Assembly (NCBI GenBank): GCA_024663395.1
Contig: JANFAH010000007.1
Location: forward strand, 2,232,001 to 2,296,000
Source of the DNA: Pisolithus tinctorius
Taxonomy: Eukaryota > Basidiomycota > Agaricomycetes > Boletales > Pisolithaceae
Length of the DNA stretch: 64,000 nucleotides
Direction: 5' to 3'
Each line of letters begins with the position of its first letter. Within the stretch, counting starts at the first letter, position 1. A model generated the notes under the pieces. It saw nothing but the letters and a program-made list of their open reading frames with translations, did no database searches and was not told the DNA's origin. Shown piece by piece: positions 31,060 to 42,377 of the stretch. The translations under genes were made by a program, and so were the position numbers.

Positions 31060-32500
31060 GAATTACATTAGTTATGCAAATAAAAAACATCCTGAGTGAC
31101 TCACAGATACTTGTAGAGTAGAGTGGCTTTCTGTATGAGAATGAGTGATGAGAGTGAGCAATGAAAGTGAGTGTGGGAAATGTCCAACACACAAGAAAAT
31201 AGGAGTTGAAGTTAAACAACTTTACAAGCAGTACTTGCAGCTAGTATGCAATTTCGGACGCATGATAGTCAGTAAATTATTCACATAAAGTATGAAATGT
31301 GTCATGCGATTGATCAGGCTCGCCGTATAATGTTCCTTCATTGAGGACTCTAGATTTTACAAGGAGCATGTGTACATAAATCACCAAACGGCGGGTGATG
31401 CGAATGCAAACATCTTGCTTTTGCTTGCAGAAAGCTCAGGGTAGCCTGGCAACAACAATCTTAGCTGAGAGGTCCTTGATGCCAGCAGGGAGGGGAGGGG
31501 GTGGGGGTGGGTGGTGATGCAGGGGTTCTGGGTGAGCGCAATCCACACGTGCAATAAGTAGATTATCCCTGCTCTCAGTATCAGGTCCTGCATCTTGACG
31601 GGTGTAATCTGTCCTGGCGTCACCAGCCATGCTCTCGTTGTTGTTGTCGATGCCATCGGGTGCCAGTCTGCATTGCTCCCTTGCGACCACCTCAACTCAT
31701 CCTCGACCGATTTCGACATGGCATACGAAAGCTAAATAGACCGGTGTCCGATCATTTATTTGACACTTTCTTGCCACCCATTCGATGTGGCACATTGTTG
31801 AATGCGTTCTGCATCCGATCCACACTAGCAGGTACATATCGTTCGCAGAAGTCGCTTTGGGAACAGTAGGCAACATACTCGATGCTCCTGTGTGCAACAA
31901 TGTCAGGTATGAGTAAAGACCAGACCTACGCCTTGACATGTGGTGTGGGTGGTAATCGTCGCCAGAGGGAAGCAAGTCATCAGGAGAAAGGATGGGAGTG
32001 GGATCATGAAGTGGTCATGAGCATACTTGCGCTTGTACTGTAAATGAGTCGTCCTTTGAGTGTTTCTCAGTGGCAATCAATGGTCCCGAAACAAGCTTGA
32101 AAATGAATTAGTCCGAGGAATGACACAAAAGCGAGACGAAAGCAGCATCTAACAAATCAGCATCCTTCTCGATGAAGCTCGTCACACCGTATGAGCAATT
32201 CCCTGCATATTAAATGGTTAATTCCAAACAAATTCCATGTCAGTTGTTGGAGGACAAGCACAGTGAGTGTACGACGTTGTTATTCCAGATGACCTTGCGG
32301 AATCCAATGAGTATTGTAACCAAGTAGCTTACCCCTTCGCAACAGGTAACGAAAGGATATGGTTAGCACCTTGGCAGGCAGAAATGAATCTATGGTTGCG
32401 ACTCCCAATGCCGCAACCATTGTGGTAGAGGGCAGCCAGCAAGTGGGCATCCATGAGCGCACTTGACAGTGTCGTAGAGCAGGGAGATGGTGGAGGGGCC
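31060..32500. other. No gene seen
   Basis: Short frames on both strands without introns or domains that I can support. A G-rich run (GGGAGGGGAGGGGGTGGGGG) lies near 31485-31510 and could form a G-quadruplex. Confidence 0.4.
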
Positions 32501-32529
32501 AGGTTACTAACCACGCGCATATACCCGCA

Positions 32530-32930
32530 CAGCAATGCAAATCTGCAAAGTGTCAGAAGCCCTGGGGTTACCTGCCAGAGGCGCAAAACTGTGCGTGGGC
32601 AAGCCAGAAAGGCTGGGAAGTCAAACAGGCACATCGGATGCATGCACACATGTGCAGAGCGTTGCGAACAACTCGTGAACAGCTGCAAACTCGTTAGCAA
32701 CCCCCAACGTACCTGCCAGAGGTGCAGTATCACGCATAGGGGAGCCAGAAAGGCTTGAAAACCGAACAGATGCATGGAACACGTGCGCACATGCATGGAG
32801 CGTTGCGAGTGACCCACGAAGGCCTGAAAATAAATCAGAATGCATCAGCCCCAGAACCACGCCTAGAGGTGCCACACAGGCCCAGGAACCACACGGATGC
32901 ATCAGGCACACGCATGCAGGCACAGTGCGC
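32530..32930. repeat. Diverged tandem repeat, about 143 bp unit, three copies
   Basis: A CCTGCCAGAGG..GCA block followed by AGCCAGAAAGGCT recurs near 32570, 32712 and, more diverged (CGCCTAGAGGTGC), 32858. Each unit also has a CACATG..GAGCGTTGCGA stretch. No coding role seen. Confidence 0.55.
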
Positions 32931-33815
32931 TCAAATTGATGCAAAAATGGCTGCAAGAACCCAAAGACGTCAGAATGGGCCGAAACTGCCCAACTCACTC
33001 ATTGGCACAAAGAGCTGGCGAAGTGGATGGCTTGGGGAAACATGCAGATGTGTCAACTGCACGGATGGACATGCAGAGCAATGGGAACAACCTGAAAACT
33101 GCTAAAAACATGAGCAGAAAAGTCAGAACAAGCCAAGGAGCCAAAACTCACCTTTAGAGCTCGAAATTGAAATGGCCAAGTGTCCCGAAGGACAGAAACA
33201 CATTAACATTGACGGAAATGACGTGCATGCACCGCGAAACACACTGATTGAAGCCCAGGACACGCAAAACATAAAGATTGCCTTTGGGGAATGGTTGAGG
33301 TGATGGGCAGAAGCGAGGACTTCATGGCGAGTGTTGAGGTTGAGGAAGCTAGTGGTAGGGCTGGTGAATGAAATGGTGAGGTGAACAGCACTATTGGTGG
33401 CGGCAACATCAACTTACGACGAGTGGAAGCAGCGTGCCTGACTGCAAAAGGTCAGCATATTTGCAGCAATGCAAGATGGCGACAAAACGACTTATGGACT
33501 GGGGCTGCCCAGTTCACCCAACAATTCTTCAAAGCCACAACATTGCGAGTGGCGACAGCATCTCAGGCCATGCAAAGCGAATGCATACAAATATGGTGAG
33601 TGTTCCTTAGGGGTCTGAGGGGCTTGTTGAAATCACATATGTGTGCATTGTGCATGGCTGGACAAGCAAGGTTTCTGGTGGCGCTTCCTGATTACATTAG
33701 CATGCCATAATCAGATCTCGCATGCCATCATAACGACTCTTTCAATGCACATAATAATTCAGGGACATCACATTATCATTCGGCTTCATTACAATGATGC
33801 CGAAACTTTTTGTGA
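32931..33815. other. No gene seen
   Basis: Mixed sequence with short unsupported frames. An AT-rich stretch from about 33690 resembles the dispersed sequence near 4018-4400. Confidence 0.35.
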
Positions 33816-33819
33816 CATA

Positions 33820-33895
33820 CCCTTTAGTCTCCAGATGTTCTGTAGTGCAAAGAATTCAGACACTAGACAGCACCTTCCAGAACATCTCGGGACTT
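33820..33895 (+). repeat. Copy of the 3.8 kb repeat spacer
   Basis: The block from CATACCCTTTAGTCTCCAGA to the AGAACATCTCGGGAC region matches 3785-3865, with differences that are mostly transitions. It marks a dispersed repeat family shared by the two ends of the window. Confidence 0.6.
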
Positions 33896-34049
33896 TATAC
33901 CCATGTGTTTCATGCTGTTTTGTTTCATATTCCCAGTCTGATAGTTAGATTTTGCAGAGTCATGCACATGTTTAGGCAAAAATCAGTTGTTAATTTGTGT
34001 ATACAACTAATAATGTTCAAGAAAAAGTCAGCACAAGATGGATCACTGT

Positions 34050-34564
34050 AACTGAATCAAATGCCACAAATACAAAGCCTCCACCATGGCAAGGCCATGT
34101 TGTGAAAGTCGAAGAGCAAATATGTGGTCACTTAATGCGCCATTACATGCACATATAATAGTGTCAATAGCCTCACATGTATAGCCATGAGCAGTGAGAT
34201 ATCATGCCACATGAGCACCAAGCACCTGGGCATGAATATAGGTAGCTGTATTTTCAGAGTAGTGGTGGCAACTTTCTGTGATCCCCCTAAGACTCTGTAC
34301 ATGTGCATATATAATTGGGCTTGTACGAGATCCAGAATCATGCCGAATCAGAGGCAGAGCTGAGGTCAAAGTGAGAAGTTGGATGTCGACGAAGGACAAC
34401 ATCATCCACCCACCACTCATGGAATGTCCACACACTTGAGAAGGCATGGATTGGGTCAGTCGAGGGGCCACAATGTCAGTGTCTTGAAGGCCTACAACAT
34501 CAGCATCTTGAAGGGCTATTTGTGGTAAGTGCACAACATCAGCAGGGAGAATGGTATATGACAC
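34050..34564 (-). pseudogene. Relic exon of a transposon-associated gene
   Basis: The minus frame reads HHYSENTATYIHAQVLGAHVA, a TGA at 34204-34202, then YLTAHGYTCEAI, NGALSDHIFALRL and MVEALYLWHLI before ending near 34050. The natural reading across the TGA (Arg), and the pattern of two short helical repeats ending in an aromatic-Trp-x-Leu-Ile motif, suggest a former protein of a mushroom transposon family. I cannot name the family. The neighbouring sequence is CpG-poor. Confidence 0.4.
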
Positions 34565-36428
34565 TAACTGATGGATTCAGCTACTTTGTCTACTGTCACC
34601 ACTTGTGGTAGTTGATCCTCAGTGCCCTTCACTGCCATATACACTAAGGCCTCATGAAGTGTGTCAGTCCATTTCCATTTTGCCCAATGAAATGAGCTCC
34701 CCACACAAGTGGCTCCTTCTCTAGTATACAATTGTGATTAGTCAGGGAGAATTTGTAGTATGAGACACTTACTCAGTGCGATGAACACTGGGGGGGGGTT
34801 CCAACAACAACTGCATAGAAACTATCACCTGTGTCTTTGAGGAGGTCTCAAACTGCTGGCAACTTGTTGAGGAAGGTGACCAAGTCATGGGTGGTCGGTT
34901 CAGGTAGTATTGGTTGTAAGACACTATCCAATGTTTGCACGACAAGTTTTGCCTCATCCATGGAAGTACACTCAATGGCAATGGGGAGTGGAGGTGACGA
35001 CAAAGGATATATGGACAATAATGACATGGTTTTCCATTATTATCTGTATGCATTAGTCAGTTGAAGAGTCTGACTCACCACCCATGGTAAATGCCAGGTT
35101 TGGTCCCACCTATGATTACCCACCAAGACATTGTAGTGCATGGCAGGTGATTCTAGTCTCATGCTCTCTCATTTTATAACCAGTCCACTATCTAAGCACC
35201 ATCTCCAGGCTTCAATTAGTCCTCAGATTGCATAACCTCAGGTGCTGAATGCTAAGTGCAGTGTGCAATTCACCATTGCTGAAGTCCACAGTCAGCAATC
35301 TGGGGAATGCTTGTGCTCCATGTTACACAAACTTCTTTAGAGGTGAGTGATTAGGAGAGAAGCATCACTGAAAAACCCTGAGGATGAATCAATGATGTCC
35401 GATCACCAGCCATTTCACCAGGATTTTGCCTTATAAGTTTTAACTTTAATCCTGAAGATCAACATACTGCAAACCCTGAGGATGTCCAACTGCCTGTTGC
35501 ATCACCATTGTCAGGATTAACCCTGAAGATTGACATGTACATTCCTTCAACTTTAAATCTGAGGCTAGATGAAAAGCATGTTACTATAGGTCAGGTATTT
35601 ATTACAGCAGTCACACATTCAGCTTGCTTTCAACCCCCCTTCCCTACTCATCCTTTGTTACTGGTATTGAGTCACTGTTTATCATGCTGCATAAATGCAT
35701 CAAGCTGATATTGCCAAATGAAATGGGACTCCACAGTTTCTCTATTTCATATATGCACGAGGAACCAGCCATAATGGTATGTGCAATGATGTTTGCATGA
35801 GCATGAGATGACTGACTTACCCCTCTCAAGACATTTCAGATTCTTATCAATGACTCCAACAACAGCAATTCTCCAACTGATACTAAGGTTCCAGTGGTGT
35901 CCAATGTCACCCAGGATGTTACCAAGAAGGAGGTGTCATTGGTGAGCATTCCATTCCATTATGTAATGAGCATCTTGCTTATGGCCTTAAATTTACAGCC
36001 CAAAACTTGCAAAAGGGGCATCGATGGCTCTCCCTTGCCTGTGGCAGTGAAACGGACTAGGGGGAGTGCTCGAACTACCTAAAGGGTTAATAGATCTACC
36101 CACTTCTTTGATTACATAAGTTGTATTTGGCATGTTGTAAATGCATGGCTCCCAAGTTTCAACCTATCAACATATATATGAAGGACCATATATGACGTGA
36201 AGTGAATAATCTGTGGTCGTTTCAGTCAGCTTTGTTGATTGCCATTGCCCCAGTGTCCAAAAGCTCTTGGAATGTGGCACTCGGATTCACCAACAATATA
36301 TACAGCTATTCATTTGATCATTTTGGTGAGAGATTCAGCAGTATCAAAAATTCGTAGATCCTCATCTTTTTTCACAAGGAAAAGGCCAAGGAGATGACAC
36401 ATACATGCTTTTGCTTTTGTCGACAGTA
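34565..36428. other. No gene seen
   Basis: A CpG-depleted stretch with short frames only. Near 35370-35530 the phrase AACCCTGAGGAT or AACCCTGAAGAT recurs irregularly four or more times, perhaps a decayed low-complexity coding tail. Confidence 0.35.
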
Positions 36429-38015
36429 CAGTGGCTCAAAAAAGTGTCCCAATGTTTGGTGATTTTGGAAAGAGTTGAGATTTATGAGAGAGCCAATAGG
36501 AATTAGTTCAAACCCCTGCAGGACGAAAGGTAGTACTAACCGTTGCCTTGACAACAAGGGCTTTCTTATGTAATTTGGTTGACATGCCACCAAGATATAA
36601 CCATTTTAACATGACATGTCATTGGGACACTTTTTTGAGCATGATCTTGTCAGTCATTATTTAGTAAATAACATAAAGATTTGACAACTTCTGAGGGATT
36701 TTTTGCTTCAACCCTGACTGATTATGTAATGTACATAATCCTGAGCCATAAAAATGGCTTGGGTCCCACTCAGCTAACCCTACTTCACCATGAAATGCAT
36801 TTTTGCCTCTGCTAGAGCAAATATCCACCTTGTTTCTGAATCTGGCCTTTCTGCTCATCAAATCTCCTCCACAACTGGTCAGGGGAGCTCTACTGTGGCC
36901 AGGGTCATCAAAGAGTTCCAGCTAGATTAAGGAAAACCTCAAACTAGGACATCCTTACTGGCCTTCTTCTCCTGGCAGAGGAGAATATTCACCAGTATGA
37001 CCTCTGGAAGAGCTGAAAATGCTGTCCAGGCTGCCCATATAATGTGTGTGGCTGTTCCCTCTCCTGTCACTTCCCAAACTGTTTGCAGTGTGCTCAATTC
37101 TGCATCCTTGAAGGCTGTAGTCAAGCAGGAGAATTATCCTGCAAACACTTCCCTACCATTTTCCACACAAATTTCCTTACATCTGGTCCAATACTATTGA
37201 TCTTGGGCTCAACTGACCAGATGACCCTAGTGCAGTCATCCACAGTCCAGTTTTGGTGCTTAAGAGCAAAGGCAAGTCACTGTTGTGTATGCTTGCAGGA
37301 CAAGAGTGGCATCTCCTGCTTGACAATCACCTTCAGGGATGCAGAATTGAGCACACTGCAAACAGTTTGGGAAGTGACAGGAGAGGGAACAGCCACACAC
37401 ATTATATGGGCAGCCTGGACAGCATTTTCAGCTCTTCCAGAGGTCATACTGGTGAATATTCTCCTCTGCCAGGAGAAGAAGGCCAGTAAGGATGTCCTAG
37501 TTTGAGGTTTTCCTTAATCTAGCTGGAACTCTTTGATGACCCTGGCCACAGTAGAGCTCCCCTGACCAGTTGTGGAGGAGATTTGATGAGCAGAAAGGCC
37601 AGATTCAGAAACAAGGTGGATATTTGCTCTAGCAGAGGCAAAAATGCATTTCATGGTGAAGTAGGGTTAGCTGAGTGGGACCCAAGCCATTTTTATGGCT
37701 CAGGATTATGTACATTACATAATCAGTCAGGGTTGAAGCAAAAAATCCCTCAGAAGTTGTCAAATCTTTATGTTATTTACTAAATAATGACTGACAAGAT
37801 CATGCTCAAAAAAGTGTCCCAATGACATGTCATTTTAAAATGGTTATATCTTGGTGGCATGTCAACCAAATTACATAAGAAAGCCCTTGTTGTCAAGGCA
37901 ACGGTTAGTACTACCTTTCGTCCTGCAAGGGTTTGAACTAATTCCTATTGGCTCTCTCATAAATCTCAACTCTTTCCAAAATCACCAAATATTGGGACAC
38001 TTTTTTGAGCCACTG
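36429..38015. mobile_element. Tc1/mariner element rearranged into a long hairpin
   Basis: The ends are CAGTGGCTCAAAAAAGTGTC and its inverse, flanked by TA at 36427-36428 and 38016-38017, as expected of Tc1/mariner. Two inverted arms of 698 bp each (36429-37126 and 37318-38015) surround a 191 bp spacer. Each arm carries the terminal region plus the first part of a transposase; the minus-strand copy reads on through the spacer. A subterminal inverse copy of the terminal motif lies near 36625-36645, a likely transposase-binding site. Not autonomous. Confidence 0.88.
37127..37950 (-). pseudogene. Partial Tc1/mariner transposase
   Basis: The right arm and spacer on the minus strand encode an HTH-like segment (LSAHQISSTT, STVARVIKEFQ), an SGRAENAVQAAH linker, a SQTVCSVLNSASLK second helix-turn-helix, and LAFALKHQNWTVDD..RVIWSVEPKINSIG. 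Active enzymes have WSDE; here it is WSVE, so the first catalytic Asp is lost. A TGA at 37279-37277 stands where Arg fits. The second and third acidic residues are absent because the element is truncated and inverted. Confidence 0.7.
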
Positions 38016-38017
38016 TA

Positions 38018-39090
38018 CTCCACAAACTTCGCAACCACCATAATGCCAGGGATTTGCATGTCCACACTGCGGACACATCCGCGTCTAATCTGCACCCGGC
38101 GCTTTCCTTTTCAGAGCAAGATCTGCTACCCTACTCAAGACCCGAAGAACAGTATCATATATCCCCTTCAACAAAATACTTGTTACATATCTCAAGCTGG
38201 CTTGGGCAGAACACGGACGACCTCGCTACTCAGGTTAGTACTCTTTTATCAGTCAGGCTTGCGCTGTCACTAATACTTTGCATCCTCCACAGAAGTTTTT
38301 GCCAAAACTCAAGGACCACATCCTGGCTTGAATCTTTGGCAAGGAATATGACGGTGACGAAGAAGCTTTCACAAGAGATCAGCGGAATGCCCTCCATTTT
38401 GTCAACAACTGCATCTACTGACACAAGTCGATTCAAATAAACTATACATCATACAACTGCTGCCGAGCACAGGATTCCCTAAACCCCCATACGCATGCAG
38501 ATATCATGGTCTTAGCACATGAAGACGAGTGTCTGGACCAGGATGGACTTGCTCCCCATCCATACTGGTATGCCCACATCATCGGCATCTTTCACACTAC
38601 AGTAAGATACTGTGGGATGGACTCGACAAATACAAGTCCCCAATGCATAGACTTTCTCTGGGTTCGCTGGTATGCTCGTGACACATGACACAAATCTGGC
38701 TGGAACGCAAAATGTCTTCACCGTATCGGCTTCTTTAATGCAAACAATGATCCAGACAATGCATTTGGCTTCCTTGATCCTCATCAAGTTATCCGAGGTG
38801 TCCATCTCATCCCTGCATTCATGTATGGTCGTACACGAGAGTTGCTGCCATTTTCCATCGCTCGCCCTGTACCTGAGAAAGACGAAGACTGGTTCTGGTA
38901 CTATGTAAACATGTAAGTGTTAACGGTGTAACTTCATACATATCTCATAATTTACTACAGATTCTATGATCACGATATGATGATGTGATTCCATGGTGGA
39001 GGAATTGGTCACAAATCAATGCGCTCAGCAACCGACACATTCCTCGACAACCTTGACACCTTGGATTGACAGGATGACTTGGGGACCCCA
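38018..39090 (+). pseudogene. Plavaka-type transposase, C-terminal part
   Basis: Starts directly after the mariner TA. Exon to 38233, 59 bp intron (38234-38292), then a long exon and a further intron before 38961. Conserved blocks: PTKYLLHISSWLGQ-like, NFLPKLKDHIL, INYTSYNCCRAQDSLNPHTH, DFLWVRWY, NAFGFLDPHQVIRGVHLIPA and GGGIGHKSMRSAT, in the order of Plavaka C-termini. Five in-frame TGA codons (38329, 38419, 38686, 38986, 39067) all replace probable Arg codons. The 5' part is cut off by the mariner element and the 3' end runs into a repeat array. Confidence 0.75.
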
Positions 39091-40496
39091 TGTAGTCCAT
39101 TTAGTCACAACACATGGGCAGCCTGTGTGCCAAAACACCAACACTTATATAGACCCCAAGACAGGCCTGCCTAAATAGATTAGCCAGTACACATGGACAG
39201 GCCTGAGGGACTAAAGTGTGAGCAACATATGTACAGGCCTGTAAGTGCATTACCACAACATATGGGAGGGCCTGTGGTGTGTAAGGATGTTGAAACATTT
39301 AGATGGGCCCATGACCAATTAAGAATACTGAGCTGCTGTAAGACATGGGTGGGCCCATCCTGGTAGGTTACACCCCTGTCACAACATCAAGGCGGGCCTG
39401 TCAACAGCAAGATGTACCACTGTTGAAACATAAAGACAGGCCCGTCATTAATATCATTTAATAGAGTCACAACATAAGGGCGGGCCCTTCAGTAGTATTA
39501 TTTATATTGTTGCAACATATGGACAGGCCTGTCCACAGTAAGATGTACTTCTGATGAAACATAAAGACGGGCCCTTCAGTAGTATTATTTATATTGTCCT
39601 GTGGCGGAAGGCTGGAAATAGTCTAATTAATGGGACATACATCCCAGGTGCAGCTTGTGAGGTCTGGGTCACTCAAATCAGCTCCAATTCATGCCAGAAT
39701 GGTGTCCATGGAAAGCTGCTGTTGAGCAGGTGCCAGGGATGCTGCATCTGCTCAATACAGATGGGCGGATGGCTGGCAATAGTCTGATTAATGCTAAATA
39801 CACCAAGGGTGCAGCTTGTGATGTCTGGGTCACTCAAATTAGCTCCGATTCATTCCAGAATGGTGTCCATGGCAAGCCAATATTGGGGGGGTGCTGGGGA
39901 TGCCGCATCTGCTCAATGTGGATGGGTGGATGGCTGGCAATAGTCTGATTCATGCCAAATACATCCAGACTGCAGCTTGTGAGATCTGGCTCACTCAAAT
40001 CATCTCCAATTCATGCCAGCATGGTGTCCATTGAAAGCCACTGTTCAGTGGGTGCCAGGGATACCACATCCATTAGTGACAGGCCTGTCTTTATGTTTCA
40101 ACAGGGTACATCTTACTGGGGCTGCGCCTGCCCATATGCTGTGATAATATAAATAATACTACTGAAGGGCCTGTCCATATGTTGTGATGCTATACATGAG
40201 ATTACTGATGGGCCCATCTTTATGTTTCATCCGAGCTACATCTTGCTGTGGATGGGCCTGCCCATATGTTGTGACAATATCAATTATACTACTGAAGGGC
40301 CTGTCCATATGTTGTGATGCTATACATGAGATTACTGACAGGCCTGTCTTCATGTTTCATCAGAGGTACATCTTACTGTGGACAGGCCCATCCATATGTT
40401 GTGACAATATAAATAATATCACTGAAGGGCCTGTCCATATGTTGTGACTCTATTCAATGATACTAGTGACGGGCCCATCTTTATGTTTTGTCACAT
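39090..40496. repeat. Inverted minisatellite arms around a 161 bp triple repeat
   Basis: The left arm (39090-39600) and right arm (about 40075-40496) are inverted versions of alternating units of about 57 bp, one centred on GGCCTGTCCATATGTTGTGA and one on GGGCCCATCTTTATGTTTCA. Between them are three direct copies of a 161 bp unit starting near 39611, 39772 and 39933. The right edge cuts the Plavaka gene at 40497, so the array probably arrived as a mobile foldback unit. Confidence 0.65.
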
Positions 40497-42066
40497 CTGC
40501 AGTGGGTAAGAGTCGCAGAACTTGCACTCTTTCCAAATAGATATCGATAGACCTCTTGAATCCGATCTGGAAGCTGTGAAAATAGAGTTGGCGATTCAGT
40601 AAAAAATGGAGTATCTGAAGTGATATTACCTTAGGGATATAGGCAAGGTGGTGTGCGGAAAAGGATGCTGGTTTGCAGTGGATATATTTTGATTGATTTC
40701 CGATGAACATGTAGATCGGCCAGAGCGCTGCATTTCCGAAATTTGCGAGGTGGGTTGAATCTGACCACACCATGATAGCAGTGATAACATTCTCTAGAGT
40801 ACTGGTGGTAGATTTGTGGCGTTGTATGGACTTGTGCTCCACTAGCATCACATCACCAGTATATAGATCGCCATAGATTCGCTCCGGTTGCACACTAGGA
40901 CTTTGTTTCCAAAAGAGCTTGAATGGCTTGGTGTGAAACATCTGAGCAGAAACCTCGTCGAAAGCAGATCTCAATAACCCCAGTGGCTTGTGATAGAATA
41001 AATCTGGGACCTCGAACTCAGGGGCATCGAGTTCAGAAGTGAACTGAACTTTTTTGGCAGGAAGCTTGACTTTCACAGATGTCTTGTTCCAGTTGTCAGT
41101 ACAAAGTATGGAAGGTGTATTGGTGTTGTTGGGATACTTGTCCATGCACTGGGCCTCGTGAGTGGCACGGAAACCATGCAGATCCTCACAATCGAAATCT
41201 TCAGCTAGGATTACTTCATTCACCAAGCAATCAACATTGGCGAGTGACTTTGTATTAGAAGAATTGTAGAACCATTGCATGAGACGGAACATAGTGGGAT
41301 TTAAGAAAGGCATGAAAAACGACCGAGCAGTGTCCTGCAGCAATTCTAGGCATGATCCAAGTCCCAAGCCTGACCACCAAGAGTTGTTTGGAGGTAGTCC
41401 ACAACTTGGCTCAAACGTCGAGCTCTCAAATGTTTCATCAAGAGACTGTAGGTTCTCAGGATCGTAGGTAGGGAAGTTACAAAAATACGAGCAGAAGAGG
41501 CCATAACTGTCAGGTTCAGTATTGACATACGATGACTCAAAATCTTCAAGATCAATCGGCAGAGGCGAATCGGGATGGGATGGTAAGTCAGAGGATGGAA
41601 TGGCATCAGTGCCATCGTTGGGGTGGGTAATGTGAGGTACAGGATTGTGAAGCGAAGGAAGTTCATCGCAGTATCGCCTAGGAAGATGGCGCACATGATT
41701 GGGGAGACCAGAAGGTCTATAATCAGGTTCAGGTTCTGCAAAAGAGATCTGGTGAAGGGATTAGCTGGAGTTCTTGACGGTCACTTTTGCATAACATGGA
41801 TAGACACTTACCTCGCCTTGTACATCGTCATGCCATGCAAGGTCATCGTCTCCTCTCTGTAGGCTCTCCGATCCAAGATCTACATTCTCCTCAGCAAGGT
41901 GCCGGACTTTTTCTGCCTCAAGTTGGAGATCCTCATCCCATTGGTGTCGTTTTTGAAGCGCAAGAGTTGTTGATGGGAGGAAACTTGTGCATTTAGATCG
42001 ATGCACGGAAAGCACCCTTTGACTAGTGAAGTCGGTTCTGTGACAACCTACACAAAGAAGTTTCAT
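40497..42066 (-). pseudogene. Plavaka-type transposase, N-terminal half, truncated
   Basis: The start at 42066 (MKLLCVGCHR) places a C-x2-C-x13-H-x3-C finger at the N-terminus; an upstream ATG at 42102 is possible. Exon 1 to 41812, intron 41811-41749, exon 2 41748-40630 (about 370 codons, open), intron 40629-40574, exon 3 from 40573 to the array. Exon 2 has the Plavaka blocks LFWKQSPSVQPERIYGDLYT, VWSDSTHLANFGNAALWPIY and ASFSAHHLAYIP; exon 3 has DRIQEVYRYLFGK. No stop in the retained part. It is divergent from the DUF6698-like gene at 42.4 kb. Confidence 0.78.
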
Positions 42067-42377
42067 CAGTACTGTTAGTAGTAGCAGCCTTCGAAGGCCC
42101 ACAAGCTGCTACTAATCACAATAAGCTATTGGAAGGGTCTGTAAGGTGGAACAACTTGAATGACATGGTCATGTGACAATGGTGCATAGACATACTTATA
42201 CCTACACGAGTCGCATCCTTAGGGGCTCGCATTTTCTCCCCCCTTAATTCTTCTCTCCCATGGATGACACACTGCCAAACCCAAATTCTTCCAAGTCCCT
42301 TGTTGTCAAAGGCTGTCGAAGCAAGAAAAGAAAGTAAGTACTAGTACATGCTACTCATATAATAGTACCATGAGACT

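Noticed and set aside
36427..38017. Two adjacent mariner copies
   Set aside because: There is only one pair of TA-flanked ends, and the arms are exactly equal, so it is one rearranged element.
39090..40496. CRISPR-like array
   Set aside because: Units are alternating, imperfect and in inverted arms with no unique spacers, in a fungal genome.
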